64,000 bases of DNA from Cyathus striatus (taxonomy: Eukaryota; Basidiomycota; Agaricomycetes; Agaricales; Nidulariaceae). Every line of letters starts with the position of its first letter. Position 1 is the first letter of the stretch. The stretch covers positions 1,116,001-1,180,000 of the forward strand of contig JAOVFP010000019.1 of the NCBI GenBank assembly GCA_025738555.1, given 5' to 3'. This document shows positions 24,319 through 35,940 of this stretch, piece after piece. A model generated the notes under the pieces. It made no database searches, was not told the DNA's origin, and worked only from the letters and a program-made list of their open reading frames with translations. Both the position numbers and the translations under genes were made by a program.

Positions 24319-27178
24319 CTAAAGTTCTCCAAACCTACAACAAATACCCTCAGCGGGTACTATGAGACAAACATTCCAACAATCAAAAAAACACATAATA
24401 AGTATACATACAACCTCACAATATCTTACATTCCCCATTATACCATCTACAACTGGAAATTCCCGCCCCCAACACCAACCCCACTCCCCCCCCATCGCCC
24501 CACCGTTCTGCACCAAACTCCCACTTAAGCCCTCATGATCATGCGTATGCGCATGTCCATTCTTCCCTTCCTTCGCATCATCATGATGCGGATGCACAGC
24601 ATGTAAAAGCTTCCCCAGAACCCCATGATGCTGATGCTTCTCATGTTGACCATTACTACCATTAGAAGTATGCAGCCCTTTCTGCAGGTCGTCGAAACCC
24701 GGAATATGCTCCAACGCAGGAGTTTTCATAAATTCCAAGCTTTGCGTTGTGTAAGGTGGGTAACGCGTTGCATTTAGATGTTCATCTCTTTATCGCTGTA
24801 AGTATGTTTGTTGATAGGGCGAGAAGGACGGAGAACGTACTTGATCGGAATATCTGTTACTGCCCTTTCGTACGTTAACAAGTCGAAGCTGTATTTCAAC
24901 ACATTTCGTCCATCTAGAACCCTCTTAGTACTAGCAGCCAAAACAATCTGGATGAGGGGACGTACATCCGGATTCACCAACTCCACCAAACGGAAGCTCA
25001 TTAACTACCACCGAAAATAATAAGCTCACCAAAACTATGAATAAAAAGGAAAAACCATACCAGCCATCTGTCCAAACGTATCACCAAATACAATATTCCC
25101 ACTATTCGTATTCTCCAAAACTACAACTCGTCAATGACACGCCCACACAAACCAGACCCAAAACTCACTTTTCCGCTTAACATCCTCATCCTGGGTAAAC
25201 GCGTATATAACTAACGGATGCGGGCTACCCGTAACGCAACCCATCAGCCCCCTAGTATCCCATGAAAAGAAAAGAAGAACATACCGAGAGTTAACATACT
25301 CTATCGCCTCGTCGAGGTTGTCAACGAGGAGGATAGGCAAGATGGGGCCGAATATTTCGCTGTACGAGGGTGAGAGTAAGTACCGGTAGGAGAAATGAAA
25401 AAAAAGGAACGAGAAAGGGATCCGAAGAGGGATTGAAGCGAAATCGTAAAGCAAAGTGAAAAAATGATAAACGTATGGGAGATGTGTAAGATGGAGAGTG
25501 AAATCGAAACCAAAACACAAAACACAAAAACGCAGAATAAAAAAAACGAACTCACGAATCCAACAACACATCCCCCCTCTCAACACGCACAACACTAAGC
25601 TCAATACCCTTCTTCGGCTCTCCCTTACCCCCTCTCCTCTGTTCAGGCGGAACGTGCGCATCGTTTCCTCCTCCAATTAATATCTCTCCTATCATTACAC
25701 ATTAGCTTCCTCTTTCGTTTTAGACGTAGCCAAAAGACGAAAAACAATATCTCTCTCCCCACGTTTCTTAGAAACAAAGAAACGAAAGAACGAAGAATCC
25801 CTTTTCTCTTCTCTTTTTTTTATAAGAAAGAAAGCAAAATAAAGAAGATACGAACCTTTAGTATCCCTCAACAACCCAACTAACCTCTCGAAATGCACTT
25901 CACTTATAATCCTTGAGAACGAATCGGAGTGGAGTGATCCCTGCGGGAAAAATTCCGCTATTGCTTTTTTGAGTGAGGCGAGGAAGGCGGGGAAGAGGTG
26001 GCGTGGGAGGAGTGTGTAGTCTGGTGTTACGCATATCTACGATTTCTCGTCAGTGGTGAAAGAGGAAAAAGAAGAGACGAGATGAAAATAACAGAAAAGT
26101 TGATGGGAAATAGAAAAGAGAAATAGACGAACCTGCCCACAATTATTACTCTTCCCCCACAAAATCCTCCTCGCCGTAACATCCAACTCACTCTCCCCAA
26201 TCTTCTCATCAATGAATACAGGACTCTTCCCTCCCAGCTCAAGCGTGAGCGGAGTGAGATGTTTAGCTGCCGCAGCGGCAATGAGACGCGCTATGCGTGG
26301 GTTTCCTGTGTAGAATATGTGGTCGACTGTTGTTTTCGTATTAGTAAGAAGTATGAAGCATGAAGTAAAGAACGAGGAAGGGATAGAGGGCTAGAAGCGA
26401 GAAAGAGAGCGAGGGAGATCGAATCTTCGAAAATGTGGAGCCAGGGAGCCAATGAACTAGAAACGAAAGAAAACGCACATTTCATCTCCAACAACCTCGT
26501 AACCTCATCCACACCGCCCCTAACGACTCTATACGACCTCGAATCGAGGTATTTGGGCATCAACTCGGCGAGTAAGGCTGCATAATGAGGTGCGAACTCT
26601 GATAGTTTGATTAAGGCGCAGCACCCTGCGCTGATGGCGCCGTAGAGCGGTTGGAGAGAGAGCATCATTGGATAGTTCCATGGTCTACCACCCAATCGTA
26701 TTAGTTAATGATAACAAAGAAAGAAGAAAGAAAGAAAGGAACTAACGAAATAACAAAAACAACACCCTTAGCTTCTCTCCTAACACTACACTCCCAACTC
26801 CCCATCCAAGGCTCCGCAAGAACCTTCCTCTCCTCCTTAGCCCACTCACCCACCTTCCTAGCACAAATAATCGAACGCTGAACAATGGGTCCAATCTCAG
26901 CCATATACGTCTCCTGCGCGGGCCTTCCGATGTCTTTGAATATGGCGGCCGCGAAGGATTCGGCGTTTTCTTGGGCCATGCGGGCGAGTGCTAGGAGTTG
27001 TTGTTGGCGGAATGCGATGGGGAGGGTGAGGTTTGATTTGAATGTCTCTTGGAGAGTTGCGTGGATCTGCGTTTGTGTGAGTAGGGAAAGGAGGAGGGGG
27101 AGAATAAGAGGATCTTGCCTTAGGCAACTCGTCCAATGGTGTCCAATCTTGACTGTGATCGTGCGTCGTACTCTGCAT
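24319..27178 (-). CDS. fatty-aldehyde-dehydrogenase-like protein, copy 2 (extended C-terminus)
   Basis: Tandem paralogue of the gene at 21640-24014, with near-identical exon structure. The start at 27178 gives [20 protein letters not shown]; its first intron has no GT near the junction and must use GC (AAG/GCAAGA). Catalytic blocks match copy 1: [40 protein letters not shown], the [11 protein letters not shown] region, the Cys exon [15 protein letters not shown], and [19 protein letters not shown]. After [17 protein letters not shown] comes a His/Gly/Asn-rich linker. A run of eight G (minus strand, near 24490) then appears to hold one base more than the ancestral frame: with one fewer, the tail would end [11 protein letters not shown] as in the relic of copy 1. 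As it stands the protein reads on through a hydrophobic stretch ([20 protein letters not shown]) to 24319. Whether this tail anchors the enzyme in a membrane, as FALDH tails do, is open. Confidence 0.85.
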
Positions 27179-28209
27179 CTTGCTGTTCTTTGCTCTATGG
27201 GTGGGGTAGAGGAGGGAGGGGCCTGGTATCTCCCCCCCACAGTCTAATATACTACATTCTCACTGTGTGTACTAAATCACAGATCGGACGAAAGGCTATG
27301 TATAGAATGGTGTTACTACACGTACCTGAGAACGAGTCCCACTGTCACTGGTCCCCTATTTCACTGACGTTGCTCCATTTCGTTGATACCATTCGCATGC
27401 AGCGTGCACCGCTTGGAATGAAGGTAGCACCGTTTGGAATTGGATGAGTAAGAAAGTGGTAGAAGGAGCATGGGCAAGAGCGGTGCGGGTTGACCATCGG
27501 CTAATATATATTCCCACGGAGAGAAAAGTACCTTTGTCATGTGAACTCCTGTTTCTCCTTGCACCACTGAAAGTAACACCTGCCAACGCCACTTATCCAC
27601 TGATCCATTCGTAAAAATAGGATATCCGTTGCGCGGAGATAGGTCGGTTGGATTAGGTATAGGTTCCTGTTCGATGAACGTAAGTTACTTTGGAGTAAGT
27701 TGTAATCTCGTATTAGTACAAGATTCTCTAACAGCACACATGAGAGTCTAACCAAAAACAAACCTCCGACGGGACGACTGTAAATGTGTAATATCTAATA
27801 CATAGTTACACTTCATTAATCATTCACTATAGTCTAACTGTAACAAACTCTAAAATGGACGTTAATCTGAACTCGGAATACGGATTGATATTGATACCTA
27901 AGATCTATAGTGTACACTTCAAGCAAGATTCAACAGGGGCATGTCGCATCTATCACTCGCACTCATACGTTCACTCATGCAATAGCACATACCACAACTT
28001 ACTTAATGTTACCTATAACCAATCTAGCGGACTCGCACGCGTACGAGATGGAACTACTTACGAGATTACAGACTTACTATCACTTTGATTTGATTTTGAT
28101 TACCGCCCACGATGTTCGATCTAATACCCACCTACTTTATGTGGATTTTGAAACCGTCCGACGAGTCCACGGCCGTTCCTCTTCCCTCGGTCTCGCAATT
28201 AATTAGATT
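27179..28209. other. intergenic between aldehyde dehydrogenase and satellite
   Basis: I see no gene. The part next to 27178 is the probable promoter of the aldehyde dehydrogenase gene. Two overlapping plus-strand frames at 27855-28206 have no recognisable similarity. Confidence 0.45.
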
Positions 28210-30793
28210 CCACGGAGACGCCTGGTGAATAAAAGTTATAAAACAAGTATGTATGTCTCGCACGTAGCATTCCCGTACTATCACATTACCTTACGTATTA
28301 TCAACATCAATCATAGACCGAGTTAGTGAAACGGTTTAGCAGCGTCCAAATACGAGCTTTCAAACTCCTACCTCAGTCATACACGTATTTAATCGTGCTC
28401 ATCTTAACTTGAGTCCCTCTACATAACAGTTATTGTATTGCGGGCTTTACCTGGAGCTATTATACTTACAATATACTAATAAAACAGGCATATAGGATTT
28501 TTACCGATAGGAGCACCCCCATCGCACTCTATTACTTTACCTATTATCAACATCAATTGTAGGCCGGGTTAGTGAAACGGTCTAGCACCGTTCAAAGACG
28601 AGATGTACTTGTACTCCTATCTCAGTCGACCTATAGCGTTGGACGTGGTAGTGTTATTTTTACTTCAAATCGAGTCCCTCTAGATAATAGTCATTATATC
28701 GCGGACTTTACCTGGATCTATTATACTTACCATGTACTAATAAAACAGGCATATAGGATTTTTACATCTAGGATCGTTCCCGTTCTAGCCCATTATTTAA
28801 CCAATTTCGAATACAATTCATAGGCCGAGTTAGCGGAACGTGTTAACACCGTCAAAATACGAGCTATACACGTACCCTACCTCATTTGTATTCGATCGCA
28901 TGAAACTTTAATTTTATTCGAGTCCGTAAAGATAATAGTTCTTGCATCGTGGACTTCAACTGAAGTTATTATAAGTACTTATGTTTCACCAAGAATCTTA
29001 ACACCCTAGCAATTTATAATGTCCGAGGGACATAGAGTGAATGAACAATCAAGTACATACTAGTAGTATCAATCACACATAGTAGGACATAGTACTATTT
29101 AGTAACCTATTTTGAGTACCACTCATAGGCTGAGTTAGCGAAGCGATTTAATATCGTCCAAATACGAGCTGTACTCGTACTCCTACCTCAGTCATACCAA
29201 CCCCCCTGTGATCGGGAATACTTATTTTCCTTTGATTTAAGACCACTAGAAGGTAGTTTTTGTATCGCGGTCATTAACTAAAGGCATTATTATGCGTTCT
29301 TTCAGTGTACTAATGTATCATGTATCACCAGTCGTCCCCCTCTTTATACACTCACAATTAATCAGTGGGACTGTTCCCATCATGCATCCTAATAATTAAC
29401 CTATTTCGAACATCACTCATCGGACGAGGTAGCGAAAGGGTTTAACAGCGTCCAAAATCCAATACAAGCTGTACTCGCACGCCTACCTCAGTCATAGTAT
29501 GATTATTTGGTAAATTTATTTTCCTTTGATTCGCCGAAGCTAATAGTTAGTATTGTGCCGGGCAGGCTGTGGCTGATAACATTATTATACCTACTTACTG
29601 TGTGCTAATGTGTCACCAATCATCCCCCTCCTCTTATCACTTAGTAGACTCACAATTAAAAGGTTCCATTATATCCTATTACTTAACACATTTCGAATAC
29701 CACTGATAGACCAAATTAGCGAAACGGTTTAACATGAGGCATTGTGTCTAGATACAAGCAGTACTCGTACCCGTTCTCTGGTTGATTTGCGAAATATTGT
29801 TTTTGTTCTTTCGAGTTCCACCGGACAATTGTTAGTAATCGATATCACCAATCGCCCCCCTCCTCTCTCACTCTCACAATAAATAAAATCCCTGAGACAG
29901 AAAGTAAATAAAAAAAGAATATAGTATCAATCCCACGTACCATGACCGTTCCCATTAGGGGAGTTCAATCTTGGCGATACGCGATACAGTTACAGCTGTT
30001 TTGTAACGCGCGTTAAACTTTTTCAGCAGGATTGTAGTGTTGCTGTCAAATTGCTATAGCAACTGATCTGTAGCGACGTGACAAAACGGCCAAGTTTGAA
30101 CTCCCCTATTGTAACCCATTACTTAACCTATTTAGAATACCACATATAGGCAGAGTTGGCGAAACGGTTTCACGTGCTGCATCGTATCCAAATACGAGCT
30201 GTACTCTTACCCCCACCTCAGTCACATAAGTCCTCGAGAGATATATTCTTTTATTTCGATTCGAGTGTATTACAAATGTATCACCAACCGCCCTATCCCC
30301 TTGGCACATTCGCAATTAAAGCCCCGACCCGATAGACAATGAATAAAACAATTATACTGTATAGTATATATCCCGCAGAGGACCGCTTCCATTATACCCC
30401 CATTACTTTGCCTATTTCAAATACCACTCATAGACCGAGTTAGTGAAACGGTTTAACACCGTCCAACCACGAGCTGTATTCATACTCCTACCCCAGTCAT
30501 ATAAAACCACTATCTCTGACAAGGGCATTTTCTTTTCTTTTGATTCGAAGAATTCCATATGATAGTATCTGTTGCTGTATCGCACACTGTAACTGAGAAC
30601 GCTATTACACTTACTGTTTACTAATGTTTCACCAACCGCCCCCCTCATCTCTCACTCTGGCAATTAATAAAGTCCCGGGGACAGAAAGTGAGTGAAACTA
30701 GCATATTGTAGTATAGACCGAGTTAACGAAGCAGTTTGCTACTGTAACAGCATCGTGTTCAAATACGAGCTGTACTTGTATTCCTATCTCAGT
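28210..30793. repeat. degenerate satellite, about 280-bp units with a structured tRNA-like motif
   Basis: A motif of about 65-85 nt recurs at 28315, 28561, 28822, 29127, 29421, 29708, 30148, 30432 and 30715, with one more copy at 43605 beyond a large insertion. Consensus parts in order: GACCGAGTTAGCGAAACGGT, TTAACACCGTCCAAATACGA, GCTGTACTCGTACTCCTACC, TCAGTC. The two ends pair (GACCGAG with CTCAGTC, one mismatch), and two internal hairpins form (ACGG/CCGT and TACGAG/CTCGTA). TAGCGAAACGG fits the RNA polymerase III A-box exactly; the B-box-like GTTCAAATAC is imperfect. Spacers are conserved too (TCACCAACCGCCCCCCT, GGACAGAAAGTGAGTGAA), so the whole unit is tandemly duplicated. Units differ widely, so the array is old. 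Confidence 0.75.
29958..30106. mobile_element. 149-bp MITE inside the satellite
   Basis: Perfect ends GGGGAGTTC...GAACTCCCC continue as an imperfect inverted repeat (CAATCTTGGC against GCCAAGTTTG). It is flanked by TA on both sides (29956-29957, 30107-30108). Its presence explains why the satellite spacing rises from about 285 to 440 bp at this unit. The TA duplication suggests mobilisation by a Tc1/mariner-type transposase; an ATT duplication with A/T-tipped ends is an alternative reading. Confidence 0.8.
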
Positions 30794-31213
30794 CATAAAT
30801 CATCGGGCCTGACGAAAAGGAAAAGAAAAGTTCGGATCCGAACCGGAACCGTGAAGATAACGGTGTCATGAAAATGAAAAACATCTTATAAGATCTTAAG
30901 CCTTTATTGTCATCATCATGTATGTTAAGGTCGTTGTAAGGCATAAGCGAAGCAATTGCGATGCAGACACAAGAGCATTTAAGATGCAGCCTATTCTTCC
31001 AAGGCTTCATGTGAGACCAGGGTACAACACAACATATTTTACGACTTCTATAATCTTAAGCCTGATTTCCAATGTCAATAAAATATTATTAACTCATTGT
31101 AATAACATGTATTGTTAGCCATCGATGAACACTCCGCTTACGGTGAACCATCGATTTCACTTCAATTTCTCGGAGGCTCGCAGTTGACACTCTGTTTTCA
31201 TCTTCGTTGATCA

Positions 31214-34200
31214 ATGCCCCGCAAAACAGGAAAGCGTACCAAAATTACTGGTGATAGCGAATGTCACTTTTGTCACCATTATTTCAAATCGTCGGGCTTG
31301 CACAACCACCTTACAGCATGTGCTCGGCTACACAGTAACCAGCCGCATCAAGATGTAGAAGCCACAGAAAATCGAATTCCTGCCATTAGCAATATGGATG
31401 TGGACTCTACGGCTTCAAATTTGAACACTATTCATGATCTCGGTTATTAGAAGACTACTTGTTCAAATTACAAAGGCTTACAAGTATGTTTTACAGATTT
31501 GAATGCTGCAAACAGTGAGTTTATGGATGTTGACACCGACAATCAATATGAAAATAATTTAGAAACACTGAAAAGTGGTAAATGATTCATTTTATTAACT
31601 CAAATACTACTGATTCTGGCAGCTAATTTATAAATTTAGATGAGGCACAAGAGTTTATTGAAATAGAGTATCACCCTCATAGTCAAAAGGAGTCAATTCA
31701 TATACCAATTGAGGAATATGATGCTATGTTCAACTCCTCTGCGACCACACAAGGAGGTGTTATGGAAGAGTTGCAAAGCGAGTCAAAGCCATGGCATCCG
31801 TTTCGGACTGTACAAGATCTTGAGTTTGCGGAAAAGTGTGTAAGGCTCAACTTTAGCAACAAAATCAGTCAAGAATGGCTAGATTTTATAAAAATGCGAC
31901 TGGAGCCCACCAATAATGTGACATTTTCTTCTGCTGCTGAAATGAACCGGATTGTTGAATCAGCGGCATCAGTTTTTCTTGGGGTATGACTTATTTTCCT
32001 TATATTATCATACAGTAAAGCTGACCAGGAAAGATCAGTTTGATACTATTGGATTCACTGTTCCATATGGAAATAAAGATTATCATTACGAGGTCCTTTG
32101 TAGACCTATTTGGGATTGGGTAAAAGAAGTCATTTCTGATCCAATCACATCACAAAAAATTGTTTGGTATGCAGAACGGCGATATCATATAATTGGAAAT
32201 AAGAAAGCTCGCTTCTGGAATGAACCATGGACTGGTGATAAGTTTTGGAGGCTACAGGCAAGTACTAATATGGTATTTTATAGCTTTCACTCAGTTGTCG
32301 ACTCAGAGTGAGCTTCCAAAAAATAGTGTTCCAATTTGCTTGTTGCTTTGGAGTGACAAGGGACAAGTGTCAAACTTCGGAGGCCGCAAAAGCTATCCAG
32401 TTATTGCTAGAATTCTAAATCTTCCTTCTGGGATTAGAAATACAAATAAATTTGCAGGTGGCCGTATCATTGGATGGCTTCCAATTGTATGTATCATTCT
32501 TTTGAATATTAATATTCAGTTTTACTGAAATCTGAAGGTTAACGAGACCATTGAGCATTCTGGTAAACATTCCTGGGCTAATCACCACCGGACTGTTTGG
32601 CATAAAGCTATGTCTCATGTGCTTGAATCACTTGCTGGGCCGGCTACTACTGGAGAATGGTTTGAATGTGGGGATGAAATAAATAGGCAACTATTCCCAT
32701 CCATATTAATACACTCACTTGACTATGAAGAGCAGTATATCAATTTAATTATGTGTTTTATTCATTTTACTAATGGAAAATCACAGGATTATGGTAGTTC
32801 TGAATCGTGGTGTAAATGGAGAAGCAGCTTGTCCTACCTGTGAAGAGCCAACCACCAACTTCGTGAAGTCTCTAGCTAGTGGAGTTCGACGCTCAACTAG
32901 TAAATACATTCAAATTTGGAACAATTCAGTGAGATTGACAGCTGAAGAAAGGGAGAAAACCTACAAACCACTTGGGCTTGTGCACCTCAAGGTAATGTGA
33001 AATATACATGATCATTCTGAAATAAAGGTCTTATATATTAATATTGCTCTGCAGAATTGCTACTGGTCTCTTCCACATACAGATATCTACAGTACCATGT
33101 CATATGATGTGCTCCATGCAAATGAACTGGGTATTACAAAGTGACTATGGAAGTATATCAAACAGTATTTTAATGGGGATCGTGCTGCATCTGCACGCAT
33201 TCAGCATAGGTGAGACCTTGGCTAATGACATATGCAATAACTAATTTTATCTAGAATGGAAAATTTGCCAGCATGGAGTGGTTTACCATCTTTCCCTAAT
33301 GTACTCAGCATGGATTTTGCAGATGGAAGCAAGTATGCAGATCTGCTTAGAGTAATTTTAAATCAATGATTTTACTGGCTATTATCACTGAAGATGGTTT
33401 CTTACAGGTTATCCTACATGGGATTGCACCAGAGATAACACAGACAAACCGGCTTATAATTCAATGTGTTCGGTGTTTTGGTGTTATAAGCAATTATTCC
33501 CGCTTAAAAATGCATACTGAAAGTACAATCATTGAAGGACGGGAGGAGATCAAGCAGTTCAGCAGGCTATTAATTGTAAGTTAAACATCTCTTGACATTG
33601 CAGGCTCAGCAGTTGATATTTTTATAACAGAGTACTACTGAGAAATATGGCTGGACATGGAACATACCAAAAGTACATGCCTTATTTGCTCATATGTTTG
33701 ATGACATTGAGGAGAAAGGTGTAACCTCAACATATAATACAAAATTGAATGAGCGAGCTCATGGACCCATGAAAGAAGCAGCAAAACATTTTAATGATAA
33801 ACAGGAAACTTTGGGAAGACAGGTGTGTTTATGACTACTCCAGTAAATAATCTATTTAATTTTAGCAGCTTATGCAGAGTGAACATCACCAATTTGCTCT
33901 TTCGATGATGATAACAGCCACAGATAACCTATTATATGAGAAAGAAGGTGTACCATCGAAGATTCAACATATTGTGTTATGTGGAAAAGGCCCCAAAATT
34001 AATCCCAAATCACTTCCGCCAAATCTAGCAGAAAATCATGTGTTCTCAAAGTTTTCAAAACGGCTAAATAGCTATCTAACTGAAATCTACTCAAATTCAA
34101 AAGGGACAATAGTGTTAGGAAATGATGGAAATGTATGACAATTACTATTAAAGTCCTTGTTTTAATCTTATCTTTACATATTCAGATTCAACAATTCTTC

Positions 34201-34596
34201 GAAGTTGATATTGACTATGTCTCAGAAGAAGACTGGACTGTATCACGAAGTATCTTGCACTGCAAAGATATCTACCATGGTTATCCTCGCTATGACTGTA
34301 TCATGCTAATAATGGACAACAATATCACTTACGCACGACTGTTGCTTTTATTTGAAGTTACGGTGGGGGCTGACAAACATCAATTAGCTCTTATTCAACT
34401 TTTCGACACTGCCACAAAACTAAATTGGAAGGATTGTGATTTAGGATTTCGTCGACTAAAAGAGGTCAAGGACACTATGTTCATTTCCCTTGAATCAGTT
34501 ATTCGAGGAGTTTATATTGTGAAGGCAGAATTGGAACACGAATATTATGTCAATGACTTGATAGACAACGACATACTACTTAGATTACATAGATAA
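31214..34596 (+). pseudogene. Plavaka (CACTA-like) transposase
   Basis: A multi-exon gene for a basidiomycete Plavaka-type transposase. The N-terminal C2H2-like finger is CHFCHHYFKSSGLHNHLTAC (residues 17-36). Family blocks in order: PWHPFRTVQDLEFAE, CRPIWDWVKEVISDP, WYAERRY, the core LLWSDKGQVSNFGGRKSYPV followed by ILNLPSGIRNT and RIIGWLPIV (about 32340-32485), LNRGVNGEAACPTCEEP (about 32800), NCYWSLPHTDIYSTMSYDVL (about 33053), then TWNIPKVHALFAHMFDDIEE and LNERAHGPMKEAAKHF (about 33645-33800). The last exon ends at 34596. A TGA at about 33141, in ITK followed by LWKYIKQYF, interrupts an otherwise good reading, so this copy is probably dead or misread at one base. The transposon's own ends were not found; GTTGTAAG-type motifs repeated near 30930, 36729, 37050 and 37168 may be subterminal repeats. 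Confidence 0.8.
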
Positions 34597-35940
34597 TTCA
34601 ACCTCTGACTCATCAGCTATGCAGTCCATCAATTCATTGTAGCGTGTATCATCGCATTCCAAAGCAGATTCCCCATCGGAAGGTTGGTTAGGAAAAATAA
34701 CATTGTTGTACTGCCAGATGACCCCACGAATACTACGTTTGTTGTAAAGCTTATATAACATTTTCTTGTATGCCTTGAAGTCCTCGACATAACGAATACC
34801 TGATTCTCCAACTGGTACAAACTCTGGATCACCTGCTAAGCCAAAGCGTACCTTTTCAGTTATAAGCAACTAATCTAATATGAGATATATAAGTACTTAC
34901 CAGAACAGCGACAAGTGCGATGAATCCTGGCGTAACCGAGGTTAATCCCCAGTGCTTAGCCACAGTATTCAAATTAATAGCCGACTTTCCCTCCTTTCGG
35001 GCTCAAAGGGCGCTAGGGCCGCGAAGTAGACACAATGCAAGCTGTAGTATCAACATCAGCACATTAATAACTGATCAAAAAGATCTTACATTAATCAATA
35101 TGTTTGAACCGAAGACACGTTTGTCTTTCGTGTTCCCATCTGGAAAGAAAACAGGTGGTAATAGCTCATACTTCTTTAGTTCCGAATCAAATCCGAGAAG
35201 CATATCTCAGTCCAGGTCATGATCAAAAAGTAATGGCAGCATTACTTTAACACGTTCAGCAGCATTTGAACGTTGTTGCTGCATCCCATGATCAATCTGT
35301 ATAGATTCATTAGTTTAAGTTGACTTATAAACCAGTATAACTACTTACCTTTGCGATGAAATGGTCAGACGAACCACCATTCATCTTTCCATGCAAAAAT
35401 GACGGTACCACTGATCTCAGGTCTCGACGAATTCCTTCCATCTGCACATCAGGACTGGTATATCGATCTTCCAAGTTCCAATTTGAGTCGTCAAAGTCAG
35501 GATCTGGAGGAATGACAGCTAGCTTCATATCATCACCCATCCACGGTTCGTACATGCAAGCAAAGTGTCGACCAGCTTTCACAATTAATTCATCGTCTGG
35601 TTGTACAATCGTACGCTGAAGACGACGACGGGTACCAGATTTCGTGGCTTCGAGTGTTGCTTTCTCCGTACGAACTTTCTTGAGTTCCTTGTACAGCTTC
35701 GAAACCTTGAGCTGTGCATCTCGAAGTCCCTGATAACAGTATGAATTAGAATATAAAATGTATCAAATGTGAAACACACCTTTCGTAAGTCTTTCCTATT
35801 AGCTTCAGGACCAGGAATTACAATGCTAAAATCCATGTCCTCGTCGGCATCTTCTTCCTCCGGCTCCCTGTCGTCCCTCGAACGAGCATCTCCTGATAAA
35901 CTTTCCGATGGCGAAGATATAATGCGATTATGTCTAGATG
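34585..35940 (-). pseudogene. uncharacterised basidiomycete protein, companion of the Plavaka gene
   Basis: A minus-strand gene, from MPSRHNRIISSPSES at 35940 to the stop at 34585, overlapping the 3' end of the Plavaka gene by about 12 bp in convergent orientation. It has an acidic N-terminus (EPEEEDADEDMDF), a Lys/Glu-rich coiled segment (KVSKLYKELKKVRTEKATLE), then SPDVQMEGIRRDLRSVVPSF, MQQQRSNAAERVKVMLP, and a C-terminal block HWGLTSVTPGFIALVAVLV joined across an intron to VRFGLAGDPEFV. That last block is like a family found in many copies in Agaricomycetes (DUF6698-like; the name is tentative). At least one in-frame TGA follows LLFDHDLD where Trp would fit, and another stop lies near 34980, so it is probably inactive. 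Its repeated presence in such genomes suggests it travels with transposons. Confidence 0.55.

Noticed and set aside
28315..28385. Functional tRNA genes or a hammerhead-type ribozyme in the satellite motif
   Set aside because: The motif lacks a complete cloverleaf with an anticodon arm and a full B-box, and the conserved hammerhead core strands are absent; it is described only as structured and tRNA-like.
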